Below, piece after piece: positions 62,958 to 64,000 of a DNA stretch of 64,000 nt. Every line of letters starts with the position of its first letter. Within the stretch, counting starts at the first letter, position 1. This DNA comes from an uncultured Bacteroidota bacterium (GTDB lineage: Bacteria > Bacteroidota > Bacteroidia > Chitinophagales > LD1). Both the position numbers and the translations under genes were made by a program. Location: assembly GCA_937894725.1 (NCBI GenBank), contig CALAYL010000029.1, positions 1-64,000 on the forward strand. The letters run 5' to 3'. The notes beneath the pieces are model-generated. The model worked only from the letters and a program-made list of their open reading frames with translations, ran no database searches and was not told the DNA's origin.

Positions 62958-63365
62958 CTATACGACCCTATTGCCGTCTTTGTCGTAAATTTTTGTGTCT
63001 GGCTCGGCAGGGGCTGCGAGTTTGTCTGGTTTTATGAGTCTTTCTAAAAGACCATTAAGTATAGATAGTAACAAACTGAACAGTATAGCCCATCCCCATC
63101 CATCAACCTCAAATCCAGTACCGATAAGCCAATCAGCTATGCGGATAATAGCGGCATTGATAAAGAGCAAAAACACTCCGAGTGTAAGAATGGTGGCGGG
63201 AAGAGTAAACAAGACTAAAATCGGCTTTACACTTACATTCAAAATAGCCAAAACAAACGCGATTGCAATAGCGTATCCAAAGCTCTCTACATGTACTCCA
63301 CTCAATACATATGAGCCTATGATTACCGCTATGGCATTCATAAATAATTTGAGGACAAACTTCAT
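62958..63365 (-). CDS. Phage_holin_4_2/YvlD-type membrane protein
   Basis: The 135-residue protein has four predicted membrane helices and the pattern of the YvlD/phage holin 4 superfamily 2 group: ILNVSVKPILVLFTLPATILTLG followed by D-G-W-G-W-A-I. These are conserved bacterial membrane proteins, and the name does not imply a phage here. Confidence 0.82.
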   Translation of the reverse strand: MKFVLKLFMNAIAVIIGSYVLSGVHVESFGYAIAIAFVLAILNVSVKPILVLFTLPATILTLGVFLLFINAAIIRIADWLIGTGFEVDGWGWAILFSLLLSILNGLLERLIKPDKLAAPAEPDTKIYDKDGNRVV

Positions 63366-63455
63366 TTTTTATAAAATTGAAACGTAAACATACAGGTTTT
63401 CAGCACAAAATATGATGCAAGGAAATGTGTTAAGAAAAATTGTGGAGTGCGCTGT

Positions 63456-63911
63456 TTAGTCCGTGTGCTGATTTTGCATAGTATCTATATATCGATACAG
63501 CCACTCTATCAACCAACAGAAAAAAGCCCATGCAGGAAAATAATCTAATCGAACTAAACCCATGATATGAATACCCGTCTTGTATTCCCAAGGGCATGAG
63601 CCTGTGACTTTGGTTAAAATATAACCGCTCACAAACTCTACTACATAGATTAAAAACACATAAAAAAGTAGCCGGATAGCGATATTTTTATCTTTCATTT
63701 TATCAAACAAAAACCCACCAATAATAGGAATTAGGGCATAGATAGGAAACATCCAAACATAGGTCATACCAGCCATAGAGCCAAGCGATTTGTCGCAAAG
63801 GGGGGTGCCATTTGCAAGGTTTTGGAAGGCGGTAAAAACCACTTCTGTAGCCACACCAAATACGCTAAAAAATAAAACTTTAAAAAGTAGGGATTTTGTT
63901 TTGTAGGTCAT
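63456..63911 (-). CDS. Small polytopic membrane protein, CmpB/DUF-type
   Basis: This 151-residue protein has about four helices. The pattern with FVSGYILTKVTGSCPWEYKTG and GLVRLDYFPAWAFFCWLIEWLYRY resembles the putative ABC transporter permease family (CmpB, PF06541). No ATPase is nearby, and the family is poorly characterised. Only 89 bases remain to the window end, without another gene. Confidence 0.65.
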   Translation of the reverse strand: MTYKTKSLLFKVLFFSVFGVATEVVFTAFQNLANGTPLCDKSLGSMAGMTYVWMFPIYALIPIIGGFLFDKMKDKNIAIRLLFYVFLIYVVEFVSGYILTKVTGSCPWEYKTGIHIMGLVRLDYFPAWAFFCWLIEWLYRYIDTMQNQHTD

Positions 63912-64000
63912 ATGGCTGTTTATCTAAAAATACAATTTAAAACTAAAAATAAGAAAGATAGTGGTGGCTATTTGATGAAAAGAGCTAACACAAAAGAAAG

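Noticed and set aside
62958..63365. Holin-like gene as sign of a prophage
   Set aside because: This YvlD-type family is common on bacterial chromosomes, and no other phage gene is near.

Overview
The window looks like a piece of a chromosome from a Bacteroidota bacterium, probably a free-living relative of Chitinophagales, Sphingobacteriales or Saprospirales. The evidence is four proteins with type IX secretion (T9SS) sorting tails, a PorP/SprF partner of a gliding-type (type B) T9SS substrate, a SusC-like TonB receptor, DUF3109 and DUF2147 proteins, few Shine-Dalgarno sequences and TAnnTTTG-type -7 boxes. The DNA is AT-rich. No rRNA, CRISPR array, transposase, integrase or intact phage was seen. 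There is one tRNA (anticodon CAT).

Layout. 1-2940 is accessory DNA downstream of polA: two copies of the last eight codons of polA lie in direct orientation with the real polA end, together with hairpin repeats, a small zinc-ribbon gene, a truncated gene and a secreted protein with an internal duplication. 2940-17795 holds housekeeping and envelope genes: polA, a class III aminotransferase, recG, a secreted purple acid phosphatase, a chalcone-isomerase-fold protein, a Na+ symporter, a TonB receptor, arfB and an MtfA-like peptidase. 17848-23513 is a T9SS type B substrate coupled to a PorP/SprF protein whose N-terminus is made of simple repeats. 23.7-29 kb has the tRNA, thioredoxin-fold genes, a small accessory patch with the same hairpin families, and an orphan solute-binding lipoprotein. 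29-40.5 kb carries a secreted subtilase, DUF3109, an APC permease, three serine-hydrolase or lipoprotein genes, a GT-C-like membrane protein and a psd-family gene.

40.5-52.9 kb is the most interesting part. A 440-bp AT-rich gene-free stretch (40546-40983) contains about ten DnaA-box-like 9-mers and is a candidate oriC. Five parS-like sites related to TGTTCCACGTGGAACA lie between 43.1 and 51.2 kb, close to mnmG (gidA), a gene often near bacterial origins. Together these suggest the replication origin and centromere region. The same stretch carries corA-nadD, trmH, hpt, msrA, a LysM glucosaminidase, an O-methyltransferase, a gamma carbonic anhydrase, mnmG, and a umuDC operon whose UmuD-like subunit lacks both residues of the Ser-Lys self-cleavage dyad.

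52.9-64 kb contains a collagen-like secreted protein, a biotinyl carrier, SRPBCC and serine-hydrolase proteins, a helical-repeat protein, a membrane-anchored Rieske oxygenase resembling sterol 7-desaturases, DUF2147, obg, adk and small membrane proteins. Strong bidirectional terminators separate several convergent pairs.
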